Positions 44,787-52,761 of a stretch of 64,000 nt of DNA are shown piece after piece. A program made the position numbers and the translations under genes. Within the stretch, counting starts at the first letter, position 1. Each line of letters begins with the position of its first letter. The DNA is from Acidaminobacter sp. JC074 (lineage in GTDB: Bacteria; Bacillota; Clostridia; Peptostreptococcales; Acidaminobacteraceae), in contig NZ_VANV01000008.1 in the NCBI RefSeq assembly GCF_022496765.1, positions 124,001 through 188,000 of the forward strand. Direction: 5' to 3'. Below the pieces are notes generated by a model. That model did not search any database. It was given only the letters and a program-made list of their open reading frames with translations, and had not been told where the DNA came from.

Positions 44787-45671
44787 ATGACTAAAAACAC
44801 AAAGAAAATACTAGGTTTTATACTGGTCTTGATTCTAATATCGGTAGGCCTTAACCTGGTATACGCTATGAATATGAGAATTGATGAACCGATTTATATA
44901 AGAAGATATGAAAAGATAAGTGTTCATGAAAACTCATATCCGGAATTTCAGGTTCAATACGTCAAAGACAAGTATGATGAAAGAAAACTAATAGCTATTA
45001 AGTTTGATGGACTAGATCAAACCTATGATGTTAAACCTCGAGATGATATGTGGTCTTTCTTTCAAAACAACAACACTGTTGTAAGAGGACAAGGACGTTT
45101 TTATACATATTGTGACATGTATATAAGATTTGAGTTTGATAAAACTTTTGCAGATAAGCTTCATGAAGAGGGGGACATCATACTGACAAATGCAACCTTG
45201 TACTTTGATGATGAATCCACATTAGATGTCGCCATTGGTGAAGTGACACTAGGTAAATATGAAGAAAAAACAATGAGTTATGATGGTGCAAGTAGTGGCG
45301 ACTATAGCTTTTCAGGTGATTTAGAAACAAAAGGTACTGTTTATATAACAGGTTTTGATCTAACCACATATGAACCACATAAGGACCATGTCAGGCTTTC
45401 TATTAAAGTAGATGGTAATAGAGTTTATAGCTACGAAGATATAGTAAATATGAAAGAACCCATTCAAGTAGGTAGAGGTCTAGAAGTTAACTATGATGCT
45501 ATTAGAGACGATATCAACCAGCAATGGCGTTTTAGCGACATGTGTCCAGTGATTTATTATGAACAAGACCAAGAAGAAGCTTTTAAAGTATATTATCATT
45601 TTACGACTGGTGTATTACCAGACGAATCTGTAGAAGCTTTTGTAAAGATGTGGAGGGAAGCGAATGACTAG
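44787..45671 (+). CDS. 294-residue single-pass exported protein of unknown function
   Basis: A hydrophobic N-terminal segment (ILGFILVLILISVGLNLVYA, about residues 8-27) acts as signal or anchor. The remainder is a hydrophilic, beta-rich extracytoplasmic domain with no recognised fold. It overlaps the following gene by eight bases, so it is translationally coupled to the membrane protein at 45664. It lies between the two copies of the duplicated membrane-protein pair. Confidence 0.6.
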   Translation: MTKNTKKILGFILVLILISVGLNLVYAMNMRIDEPIYIRRYEKISVHENSYPEFQVQYVKDKYDERKLIAIKFDGLDQTYDVKPRDDMWSFFQNNNTVVRGQGRFYTYCDMYIRFEFDKTFADKLHEEGDIILTNATLYFDDESTLDVAIGEVTLGKYEEKTMSYDGASSGDYSFSGDLETKGTVYITGFDLTTYEPHKDHVRLSIKVDGNRVYSYEDIVNMKEPIQVGRGLEVNYDAIRDDINQQWRFSDMCPVIYYEQDQEEAFKVYYHFTTGVLPDESVEAFVKMWREAND

Positions 45672-46251
45672 TATTTATAAAAAGATCTTTACAGGTTTTT
45701 TATTAGTTTTATTTGATATTAACCTAGGTGTCATAGACATACTGCCAGATCCTCTAGGTTTCTTTTTCATTCTAACAGGCTTGATGATGTTTAATAAAAA
45801 AGAAAAGTCTCTGGACCTTCAATTAGGTTCAGTAATCAGTGGATTGATGATGGTCTATACTACTTATCTATACTTTTCAAATAATCCAATTAACTCTGCT
45901 AGTTTAAGCATGTTTGGATATGTTTCTATGATAGTAACCATGATCTTAAGTGCTGGTCTAAGTCTTATTATCTACAACGCATCTATAAGAGCTTATAGAC
46001 ATAGGGCTGATAAGGTCATCATAGAAAAGCTTGTACAAGAAACCAATCAATATGCCATTATTAATGCTTTATCTATACTTGCACTTTCGACTGTTATGAT
46101 AGTACCTGTTAGTATGGTATCAGGCATAACGGTTATAGTAGCCATTGTTGTCTTTGTGCTACAGATCCGTTTTATGTTTACCCTAAACAGAATCAAGAAC
46201 CAGTGGATCCTATGGGAAGAATCTACTAGGACAATAGATATAGAGGTATAG
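45664..46251 (+). CDS. 195-residue polytopic membrane protein, second copy
   Basis: Same length as the product of 44171-44758 and clearly related to it by the PDP(I/L)GF motif, the KKEKS loop and the central basic segment. It starts inside the end of the 294-residue gene. The cluster order is 156-195-294-195-160 residues, a nearly mirror-like duplication. The function is unknown. Confidence 0.65.
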   Translation: MTSIYKKIFTGFLLVLFDINLGVIDILPDPLGFFFILTGLMMFNKKEKSLDLQLGSVISGLMMVYTTYLYFSNNPINSASLSMFGYVSMIVTMILSAGLSLIIYNASIRAYRHRADKVIIEKLVQETNQYAIINALSILALSTVMIVPVSMVSGITVIVAIVVFVLQIRFMFTLNRIKNQWILWEESTRTIDIEV

Positions 46252-46260
46252 AAGGACCAT

Positions 46261-46743
46261 ATGGATGTCAAAATGAAATCACATAAACTCTTATTATTAA
46301 CAATCGGGGCTGTATTTGTTTTCTACTCTTTATATATGCTTGGCTTTGCTATACCGGAAGATCAAAGCGGATCTCTTATAGAGTATAAGATGATATCAAT
46401 AGTCGATAAAGAAGAGATCATGAATCATATACTTTCTATAACAGACTTTAAAGAGAAAGATATTCAGATAAGCTATGACACTAGTAACTATCACATGACC
46501 ATTGAGATGCCACATATGGAAATAGAAAAACTTGATTATATCACAAACCACTTAAACCAAACATTTGATGAAAGTCTATTAGAACGCGGTAATCTCACCA
46601 TTGGCGCAACGACTCAGAATAAGTCATACAAGAACTTTGTATTTGGACACTACCTCATTTTCATAATAGGAGCAGTATTAATAGCTAGTTTTATTGTTCT
46701 TAGAGTTAGAGAAAAGAAGATTTCTAGAGGAAACTTGGAATAG
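46261..46743 (+). CDS. 160-residue membrane protein, second copy
   Basis: Related to the product of 43604-44074: an N-terminal helix (LLLLTIGAVFVFYSLYML), an extracytoplasmic domain with KEEIMNHILSITDFKEKDI and MPHMEIEK, and a C-terminal helix (HYLIFIIGAVLIASFIVLRV). AGAAGGACC precedes the ATG. It closes the cluster. The function is unknown. Confidence 0.65.
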   Translation: MDVKMKSHKLLLLTIGAVFVFYSLYMLGFAIPEDQSGSLIEYKMISIVDKEEIMNHILSITDFKEKDIQISYDTSNYHMTIEMPHMEIEKLDYITNHLNQTFDESLLERGNLTIGATTQNKSYKNFVFGHYLIFIIGAVLIASFIVLRVREKKISRGNLE

Positions 46744-47061
46744 AATAATAGATAAAAAAGATCATTTGTCTTGAACATATATAATGATGGGAGATTAAAT
46801 GATCGAGCAAAGGCATTAATGGCAATATTAAAAGCGTATTTTGATTGATATTATTTTGAGAAGTTGGATAGAGATGAATTTTTCATGATGAAGTAGGGTT
46901 CAAACATTGGAAAAACAGATGATTTCTGAAGACATACTAATAGACTAGAGGTTATGGATTGAGTAGGAGATTTCAAGCGCATCGACTTACAAGTTGGTTC
47001 AGAAAGATAATACAGTTCAGTTATGAAGTATATCTGTGTTGTGTTTACAAAATGGAATAAT
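46744..47061. other. intergenic stretch, nothing firmly recognised
   Basis: AT-rich. Short fragments in several frames look faintly protein-like (for example around 46820-46890), but they are interrupted by stops and I cannot assign them. Downstream is the promoter of repeat cassette C. Confidence 0.4.
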
Positions 47062-47090
47062 TTGACAATTTGTGGTAGATGACGTATTAT
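47062..47090 (+). promoter_or_regulatory. consensus sigma-A promoter of repeat cassette C
   Basis: TTGACA (47062-47067), 17-base spacer, TATTAT (47085-47090). The spacer differs from copies A and B, while both hexamers match copy A. Confidence 0.85.
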
Positions 47091-47096
47091 GTAGAT

Positions 47097-47221
47097 GTGC
47101 TATAGCAAATGGTGTTCATCTTGCTGGTGTTCTTAATGGATATAAGTCATGTTAGGTCGACTGGGAGCTTAAATAGTTAAGTTCTCTAAGACCTAAACAT
47201 GGTGAATTGAAAGGAAGGCAC
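47097..47221 (+). ncRNA. structured leader RNA, cassette C
   Basis: Same fold as copies A and B. P1 is CATGTTAGGTC (47148-47158) with GACCTAAACATG (47190-47201). The T-G pair of copies A and B is replaced by T-A here, a consistent change that preserves pairing. The inner hairpin GGGA-G-CTTAA, ATAG, TTAAG-T-TCTC is intact. The linker between the 5' hairpin and P1 is the most diverged part, as expected for an RNA under structural selection. Confidence 0.65.
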
Positions 47222-47473
47222 ATGAATGGGAGAAAACATGCTAGAATCAGTCTTGAAATGATAGTAATGCTCTGTATTTTTGCTTTGTTGTTGATTGTTT
47301 TATCAATGCTAAAAGCGTACTTAATAGCAGTATTACTTATTATTGGAGCTATGATTGTTATTTTAGCAAAACTTGGCTTTGAATCTAAAGTTAAGTTTGA
47401 TGGTGATTCTGTTGAAGTAGAGACCTACAAAAACGGAAAAAACTCATCCAACCCTGACAAGAAAGATGAGTAA
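47222..47473 (+). CDS. 83-residue two-helix membrane protein, repeat cassette C
   Basis: Third paralogue (others at 24163 and 40257): MNGRKHARISLEMI at the start, two hydrophobic helices, and a tail with FDGDSVEVETYKNGKNSSNP. ATG 47222 is chosen by alignment with the other copies and the GAAAGGAAGG site. The function is unknown. Confidence 0.8.
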   Translation: MNGRKHARISLEMIVMLCIFALLLIVLSMLKAYLIAVLLIIGAMIVILAKLGFESKVKFDGDSVEVETYKNGKNSSNPDKKDE

Positions 47474-47482
47474 GCACCAAAC

Positions 47483-47515
47483 AAGAGAAGTCGTTTATAA
47501 CGGCTTTTCTTGTTT
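47483..47515 (+). terminator. terminator of repeat cassette C
   Basis: AAGAGAAGTCG (47483-47493), loop TTTATAA, CGGCTTTTCTT (47501-47511), then GTTTT. Confidence 0.85.
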
Positions 47516-47677
47516 TCATTATATAATAGATTGCTTGAAATTTCAATGATGATTTAGATTCTGTAGTTCACCTTATTTATAGATTATTATCAGATTAAGA
47601 GCTGCCTGATGTTAGTAGAATTTTAAGAACCAGTACCATTATCATCCAATTTTATAGCATATTATGGAATAATAAGA

Positions 47678-47797
47678 TATAATATAGTTGGTTGATATAT
47701 TAATAAGTGAGAGAATATGGATATGATATTAAACGCAGATTATGTTAAATAATTGAGCAGAGAACCGTTGCCAGTGCAATGGGTATCTGTTCTTTTT
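47678..47797 (+). ncRNA. short terminated leader or small RNA, second repeat family, copy 2
   Basis: TATAAT (47678-47683) lies within a segment shared with 42350-42395 (TATAGCATAT, then GGTTGA). The transcript would end at GAGCAGAGAACCGTTGC ... CAATGGGTATCTGTTC plus five T (47755-47797). The stem is slightly weaker than in copy 1, but the 3' arm is identical. It lies upstream of an unrelated small membrane protein. Confidence 0.5.
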
Positions 47798-47838
47798 GCT
47801 TAGAGTGGAAGCTAACAATCAAAAGGGGAGGTTTTGGT

Positions 47839-48123
47839 ATGAGGTTTAAATATTCATTTAGGATTTATCTTAAAGAAAAAGCTGGTTTTGTTGAAAACTA
47901 TATTCTACTTGTGGGTCATATAATATATGCAATATATATAATCTCTCTTTTTAATGATAAAGTTTTCTATTATAAGACACCGACTCCCTTGCTCGTGTTG
48001 ATTATAGCCATAGGCATATTATATATTAGGCTTGATTACCTTATTCTTAAAAGATTTTACAAACAGAGAAAAGAGAAGAAGTTAAAAGCTGAAGAAGAAG
48101 AGACAGTTATTGGGCGTAAGTAA
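47839..48123 (+). CDS. 94-residue membrane protein of unknown function
   Basis: Start ATG 47839 is preceded by GGGGAGG. Two hydrophobic helices (about 22-40 and 49-68) are followed by a charged C-terminal tail rich in Lys and Glu. No family is recognised. It follows the second-family leader and precedes the DUF3427 helicase by 37 bases, so it may be co-transcribed with the helicase. Confidence 0.55.
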   Translation: MRFKYSFRIYLKEKAGFVENYILLVGHIIYAIYIISLFNDKVFYYKTPTPLLVLIIAIGILYIRLDYLILKRFYKQRKEKKLKAEEEETVIGRK

Positions 48124-48160
48124 TAATGTTCAAATGGAATGGATTACTAATAGGTGATAT

Positions 48161-51100
48161 ATGAAAAACGGATTATACGAAATACCTTTACTAGATGTAA
48201 AGGAAACAGATAAAGTTATAAAAAAAGAAAATATTGAAGTATCTGAGATGCCTAAGGTGCTTTCTAAGGAGTATGAAGTACTTCTTAGAAAGAAGTTAGA
48301 GGGTTTGAACAAAGATCAAGTCTTTACCTTTTATAGAGATCTTTATAGACTACTAGATAAAGAAGCTGTTAATCCAGAGTTGCTTTTAGGTGTTCATGAA
48401 AGTGAAGACCTCATTAAAGAACTTACTGATAATAGACCTTTAACATCTATTGCCTTTTCTTCTTTGTTTACTGGTAAAAAGGGTGAACCTACATTAGTAT
48501 CTGAACTAAAAAGAGAGATTAGAACTTCTGAGAGAATAGACCTTCTAATATCTTTTGTTAAGTACAGTGGTATAAGGCTTATATTAGATGACTTAGAAGC
48601 TTTTACTAAGAACAATAAGCTAAGAATCATTACAACTTCTTATATGGGGGCTAGTGATTATAAAGCTATAGAAAGACTGTCTAAACTACCTAATACTCAA
48701 GTAAAGGTAACTTTTGATACTGAAAGAACTAGGTTGCATGCTAAAGCCTATTACTTTGAAAGATCAACTGGCTTTTCTACTGCTTACGTAGGATCATCTA
48801 ATCTTTCAAAGGCAGCCATATCTTCAGGCCTTGAATGGAATGTAAAGATATCAGAGTATACCTCTCCAGATGTTATGAATAAGTTTCAAGGAATCTTCGA
48901 CTCCTATTGGAATGATGATGAGTTTGTTACTTTTGATCCTAATAACGATGTCTTAAAAGATCAATTAATAGAGGCGCTTAAACCTAAAGAAACTTCTTTT
49001 CATTTAGGCTACTTTGATTTAAAGCCATATCCTTATCAACAAGAGATCCTAGATGAACTAACTGTTGAAAGACAGGTTTATAATTCTTATAAGAATCTAA
49101 TTGTAGCTGCAACAGGTACTGGTAAGACTATTATTTCTGCTTTTGATTATAAGAGGTTTGCTAAATCAGGAGATGACAAGTTACTATTTATTGCTCATAG
49201 AAAAGAGATATTAGAACAGTCTATGGCAACATTTAGAATGATTTTAAAAGATCAGAACTTTGGTGAGTTGTGGATTGGTGGTGATAGACCAAACTATAAC
49301 TCTCATGTCTTTTGTACAGTACAGACGCTTTCTAGAGCTTCAAAGTTTTTAAGATATAACAAAGATCACTTTGATTACATTGTTTTAGATGAAACCCATC
49401 ATGCCAGTGCATCTTCTTATCTAGGTATTATAGATTACTTTAAACCAAAAGTACTATTAGGTCTTACAGCAACACCTGAAAGAATGGATGGCAATGATAT
49501 AACGCTTCATTTTAACAATAGAATAGCCTCTGAGATAAGACTGTCTGAAGCTATTAACAGAAAGCTTTTATCACCATTTCATTACTTTGGTATATCGGAT
49601 TCAGTAGACTTAGAACATATGGCTTTTAAAAGAGGTAAGTATTTACCTGCTGAGTTAGAAAACATCTATACTAAGAATGATCAACGTGTAGGTGAGATAT
49701 TGAAGTCTCTTGATAGATATGTAACAGATGTTCATGAAATGAAGGCTTTAGGCTTTTGCATAACTAAAAAGCATGCAGCCTACATGGCTGATAGGTTTAA
49801 TAAAGCAGGCATTCCGTCTGTTAACTTAGATAGTGATTATTCTAAAGAACTTAGATCACAAGTGAAGACCAAGCTTCTTAAAGGCCATATCAAGTGTATC
49901 TTTGTAGTTGATTTGTACAATGAAGGTGTAGATATACCTGAAGTAGATACGGTTATGTTCTTAAGACCTACTGAATCTATGACTGTATTTTTACAACAAC
50001 TAGGAAGAGGTCTAAGATTAACGGATGATAAAGAGGCTCTAACAGTTCTTGACTTTGTAGGTAGACAAAACAAAGAGTATGACTTCTCTATGAAGTTTAG
50101 ATCGCTTATAGGTAAATCAAAACACACTCTAAAAAGGGAGATTGAAAATGAGTTTCCTAACATGCCAACTGGCTGTTCTATTCAACTTGAAAAAGTTGCA
50201 GTGGAACACATACTTAGAAACATTCAATCATCTACAATCAACAAAACTTCTTTAAGAAGAATGCTTCAAATGTTTGATCAACATTACGACTTAGAACTGA
50301 ATTTAGAGAACTTCATTAACATGTATCATCTCGATTTAAAACAGTTCTATTCAAGTTATACTTTTTACGATCTGTGTCATTATGCAGGCATCATTAAAGA
50401 CTATCAAGCAGAGGATAAGTTTAAAAAGGTCTTTTTAAGAAGACTATCAGCAGTAAACTCAAGCGAGTTTTTAATGTATGTAGGCTCATGTTTTAAGAAC
50501 AAAGAACTGATTAAAAATAATATGGCAGGCATGCTTCATTACACGCTCTGCTCTGATAAGCCTGAGCTTACTTATGAAGACAGTTTTAACAAGTTTATTA
50601 AGAAGAACTCATCGCTTGTAAAAGAAGCCTTAGAACTCATTGATTACCTGTTAAAGCATCAAAAGCTTATCAAAAAGAGAGTAGACATAGGCTATGATTT
50701 GCCACTTGATCTATACGGTGATTATCACTTAGATCAAATATTAGCGGCTCTTGATGTTAATACTGAGAATCAGAAGTATCCACTTAGACAAGGTGTTTTC
50801 TATGTAAAAGATAAAGATACTGATATCTTCTTTGTGACCATCAACAAGATGGAAGGGGACTACTTAGAGTCTACTATGTACAATGACTACGCCATATCAG
50901 ATGAACTCTTTCATTGGGAGTCTCAATCTACAACAAGCACAAATTCTCCGACCGGTAAAAGGTATATATCAAATGACCCGAATCATAAGGTCTTGCTATT
51001 TGTAAGAGAAGCTAAACAACAATATAAAAAGACCATGCCATACACCTTTTTAGGTAGGGCGAGATATGTATCACATTCTGGTAGTAAACCAATAAAGATG

Positions 51101-51169
51101 GTTTGGAAACTAGATGAAAAAATCCCACAAAGAATCATTAGAGAAAGTAAACTTAAGTTAGTGGAATAG
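48161..51169 (+). CDS. PLD-DEAD/DEAH helicase-DUF3427 protein
   Basis: This 1002-residue protein has a PLD-like nuclease domain (about 100-260) with HAK at about 193 and GSSNLS, one HKD-type half-site. The SF2 helicase core has Walker A ATGTGKT near 316, DETH near 409, LTATPERMDG, and motif VI QQLGRGLR. A C-terminal DUF3427 domain occupies about residues 690-1000. This architecture is widespread in bacteria, often near restriction or defence genes. A single PLD half-site suggests the nuclease acts as a dimer. It starts the defence-like island. The role in phage defence is inferred. Confidence 0.88.
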   Translation: MKNGLYEIPLLDVKETDKVIKKENIEVSEMPKVLSKEYEVLLRKKLEGLNKDQVFTFYRDLYRLLDKEAVNPELLLGVHESEDLIKELTDNRPLTSIAFSSLFTGKKGEPTLVSELKREIRTSERIDLLISFVKYSGIRLILDDLEAFTKNNKLRIITTSYMGASDYKAIERLSKLPNTQVKVTFDTERTRLHAKAYYFERSTGFSTAYVGSSNLSKAAISSGLEWNVKISEYTSPDVMNKFQGIFDSYWNDDEFVTFDPNNDVLKDQLIEALKPKETSFHLGYFDLKPYPYQQEILDELTVERQVYNSYKNLIVAATGTGKTIISAFDYKRFAKSGDDKLLFIAHRKEILEQSMATFRMILKDQNFGELWIGGDRPNYNSHVFCTVQTLSRASKFLRYNKDHFDYIVLDETHHASASSYLGIIDYFKPKVLLGLTATPERMDGNDITLHFNNRIASEIRLSEAINRKLLSPFHYFGISDSVDLEHMAFKRGKYLPAELENIYTKNDQRVGEILKSLDRYVTDVHEMKALGFCITKKHAAYMADRFNKAGIPSVNLDSDYSKELRSQVKTKLLKGHIKCIFVVDLYNEGVDIPEVDTVMFLRPTESMTVFLQQLGRGLRLTDDKEALTVLDFVGRQNKEYDFSMKFRSLIGKSKHTLKREIENEFPNMPTGCSIQLEKVAVEHILRNIQSSTINKTSLRRMLQMFDQHYDLELNLENFINMYHLDLKQFYSSYTFYDLCHYAGIIKDYQAEDKFKKVFLRRLSAVNSSEFLMYVGSCFKNKELIKNNMAGMLHYTLCSDKPELTYEDSFNKFIKKNSSLVKEALELIDYLLKHQKLIKKRVDIGYDLPLDLYGDYHLDQILAALDVNTENQKYPLRQGVFYVKDKDTDIFFVTINKMEGDYLESTMYNDYAISDELFHWESQSTTSTNSPTGKRYISNDPNHKVLLFVREAKQQYKKTMPYTFLGRARYVSHSGSKPIKMVWKLDEKIPQRIIRESKLKLVE

Positions 51170-51175
51170 AAAGAA

Positions 51176-51240
51176 AATTCATCCAATCTTAGAAAAATTA
51201 ATAAAACCGCAAGAAAAGCCATTTAATACGGCTTTTTTTT
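51176..51240 (+). repeat. decayed tail of the repeat cassette, now serving as a terminator
   Basis: AAATTCATCCAATCTTAGAAA resembles the codons for the last residues of the 83-aa proteins (ACTCATCCAACCCTAGAAA). It is followed by AAGAAAAGCC (51211-51220), ATTTAATAC and GGCTTTTTTTT (51230-51240), matching the cassette terminator with a longer T-run. It terminates the helicase gene. Confidence 0.6.
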
Positions 51241-51395
51241 ACATTCTTTATGTATTATCAAAATACTGATAGCAAATGATAGAGACTGGTGTTTTAGATT
51301 ATGTTGTACACTGGGATCATGTTTATTACAGAATTATTATTCTACATTTACTTTTTATTAGATCACTGTTTTTTAACATAGAAGAAATAATATGT

Positions 51396-52388
51396 TCATT
51401 TTATAGATTTGATTGTTGAAACTTCTTGATCTAGCACTATGTTGTATTTCTCCTTAAGGACTTGATTAAACTTATCTATTAATAAGTTGTCGCCATTTAA
51501 TTTCAGATATTCTATTGATAATAATAGGTTCTTCATGTAACCATCGATATTCATTTTGAATTGTGATATTCCTTTTCTAAAATGAAAGTGAGGGAGAAAT
51601 TTTGTTGTATATTGTTGGTTCGCAAGTTGAATTGCCTTATCGCAAGTTTTAATAACCTCTAAGTGTTTATCTTCAAAAAAGTAATGATATGAAAGAGTAT
51701 AATATCCATTCAGTATATCGGGCAACAAGGTTTTGTCTGATAGATATTGATAGTGTAGCTGCTTATTTGCATACTCTACTATTTCAGTTGCAACTCTATA
51801 TTTGTCTTGTCGAGCTTTAGAAGCTCCCAAAACAAATAATAAGCGAATTTCAAGTAAACTATAATAATTTTCATTCAGTCGACATTCATTAAAAGTTGGA
51901 TGATTCATTTGCAATGCTTTATGACATAAGCGTTCAAGTTCTAATGTGTTTACTACATCTTTCTTATTCTTGATCTTAATTGTATTTGATAATATCTTTA
52001 ATTGCTCAATTCTAATTTTAATTTTAGGGTGTAACGAGTTATTATGAAGAGCACAGAATTCTTCGAGTTGAATGATTTGATCGTCAACTTGTTCTATTTC
52101 ATCTAAGTATGAAATAGAGTTAATTTTACTTATGATCCTGCCTAGAAAGGGGTCGTTTTCCAATTTACATTCTGACAGAATGTTTAATAAGTTTATTTGG
52201 TATAAGTCACCAAGTTTATTCAGTGTATCTAAAGTAGGAAATCTTTGACCATATTCAATACCTTTTATAGTGTCAGGATGAATACCTGTAATTTCTCTTA
52301 TTTTTTTTTGAGTCAGTTTTCTGTTGCTTCTAATTTTAAATAATATGTCTCCAAATTTTAAGAGGTCATAATCAAGTTCGTATATCAT
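51396..52388 (-). CDS. XRE-HTH/TPR regulator of the RRNPP peptide-sensing type
   Basis: In this 330-residue protein, residues about 10-65 form a helix-turn-helix (RKLTQKKIREITGIHPDTIK). The remainder consists of TPR-like helix pairs (for example DILNGYYTLSYHYFFEDKHLE), the layout of PlcR, NprR and the clostridial Qsr regulators that bind short secreted peptides. ATG 52388 is chosen over an in-frame TTG 15 bases upstream because AAAGGTG precedes it. It is divergent from a 52-residue peptide gene with a signal sequence, the usual genetic context of RRNPP pairs. It probably controls the shared intergenic promoters. Confidence 0.82.
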   Translation of the reverse strand: MIYELDYDLLKFGDILFKIRSNRKLTQKKIREITGIHPDTIKGIEYGQRFPTLDTLNKLGDLYQINLLNILSECKLENDPFLGRIISKINSISYLDEIEQVDDQIIQLEEFCALHNNSLHPKIKIRIEQLKILSNTIKIKNKKDVVNTLELERLCHKALQMNHPTFNECRLNENYYSLLEIRLLFVLGASKARQDKYRVATEIVEYANKQLHYQYLSDKTLLPDILNGYYTLSYHYFFEDKHLEVIKTCDKAIQLANQQYTTKFLPHFHFRKGISQFKMNIDGYMKNLLLSIEYLKLNGDNLLIDKFNQVLKEKYNIVLDQEVSTIKSIK

Positions 52389-52401
52389 GTTTTCACCTTT
52401 C

Positions 52402-52427
52402 AAAGATCCGTATCTCTTCGGATCTTT
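52402..52427. promoter_or_regulatory. perfect palindrome between regulator and peptide genes
   Basis: AAAGATCCG (52402-52410), TATCTCTT, CGGATCTTT (52419-52427). A further CGGATC occurs at 52434-52439. It lies just upstream of the regulator start and within the region expected to hold both divergent promoters, so it is a candidate operator. It could alternatively form a hairpin in the regulator mRNA leader. Confidence 0.5.
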
Positions 52428-52487
52428 TTCTTTCGGATCAATTATAACATTGATCTGTAAGAAAGAAAATTGAAAAAAGGAGTTAAC

Positions 52488-52646
52488 ATGACAAGGAAAG
52501 TGAAAGACATAACAGTTATTGTCTTAGCCGCAGTTTTGACAATTAATGCACTTGCATTTAGTACTAATTACCTATCTTTAAAAGAGAATGCCAGTTTAGA
52601 ATATGCAAAAGGTGGAGATAAAGAAGATATTCCATTAGTTTTTTAA
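52488..52646 (+). CDS. short secreted signal-peptide precursor (PapR/Qsp-like)
   Basis: Start ATG 52488 has AAAAAGGAG. The 52-residue product has a basic N-terminus (MTRKVKD), a hydrophobic core (ITVIVLAAVLTINALAF) and a polar tail ending GGDKEDIPLVF. A signal sequence with a short, acidic, then hydrophobic C-terminal octapeptide (KEDIPLVF) is the pattern of PapR-type pheromone precursors, in which the last 5-8 residues are released and re-imported by Opp. It is divergent from the XRE/TPR regulator and ends at its own terminator. An Opp transporter lies at 18-24 kb of this window. Confidence 0.75.
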   Translation: MTRKVKDITVIVLAAVLTINALAFSTNYLSLKENASLEYAKGGDKEDIPLVF

Positions 52647-52656
52647 TAACAAGAAA

Positions 52657-52690
52657 AAGTATTATGTTTATTCATAATGCTTTTTTTTAT
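52657..52690 (+). terminator. terminator after the peptide gene
   Basis: AAGTATTATG (52657-52666), loop TTTATT, CATAATGCTT (52673-52682, one G-T pair), with a T-run to about 52688. It separates the peptide transcript from the radical-SAM cassette. Confidence 0.8.
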
Positions 52691-52761
52691 CTTGTAAATG
52701 GTAAAATGTTCAATATTTGGTTAATATGAATTAGCATAAATTATAATTAAGAGGTGAAAAT

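Noticed and set aside
46780-46960. Decayed coding sequence
   Set aside because: Short protein-like fragments exist, but stops are frequent and I could not connect them by a small number of repairs.
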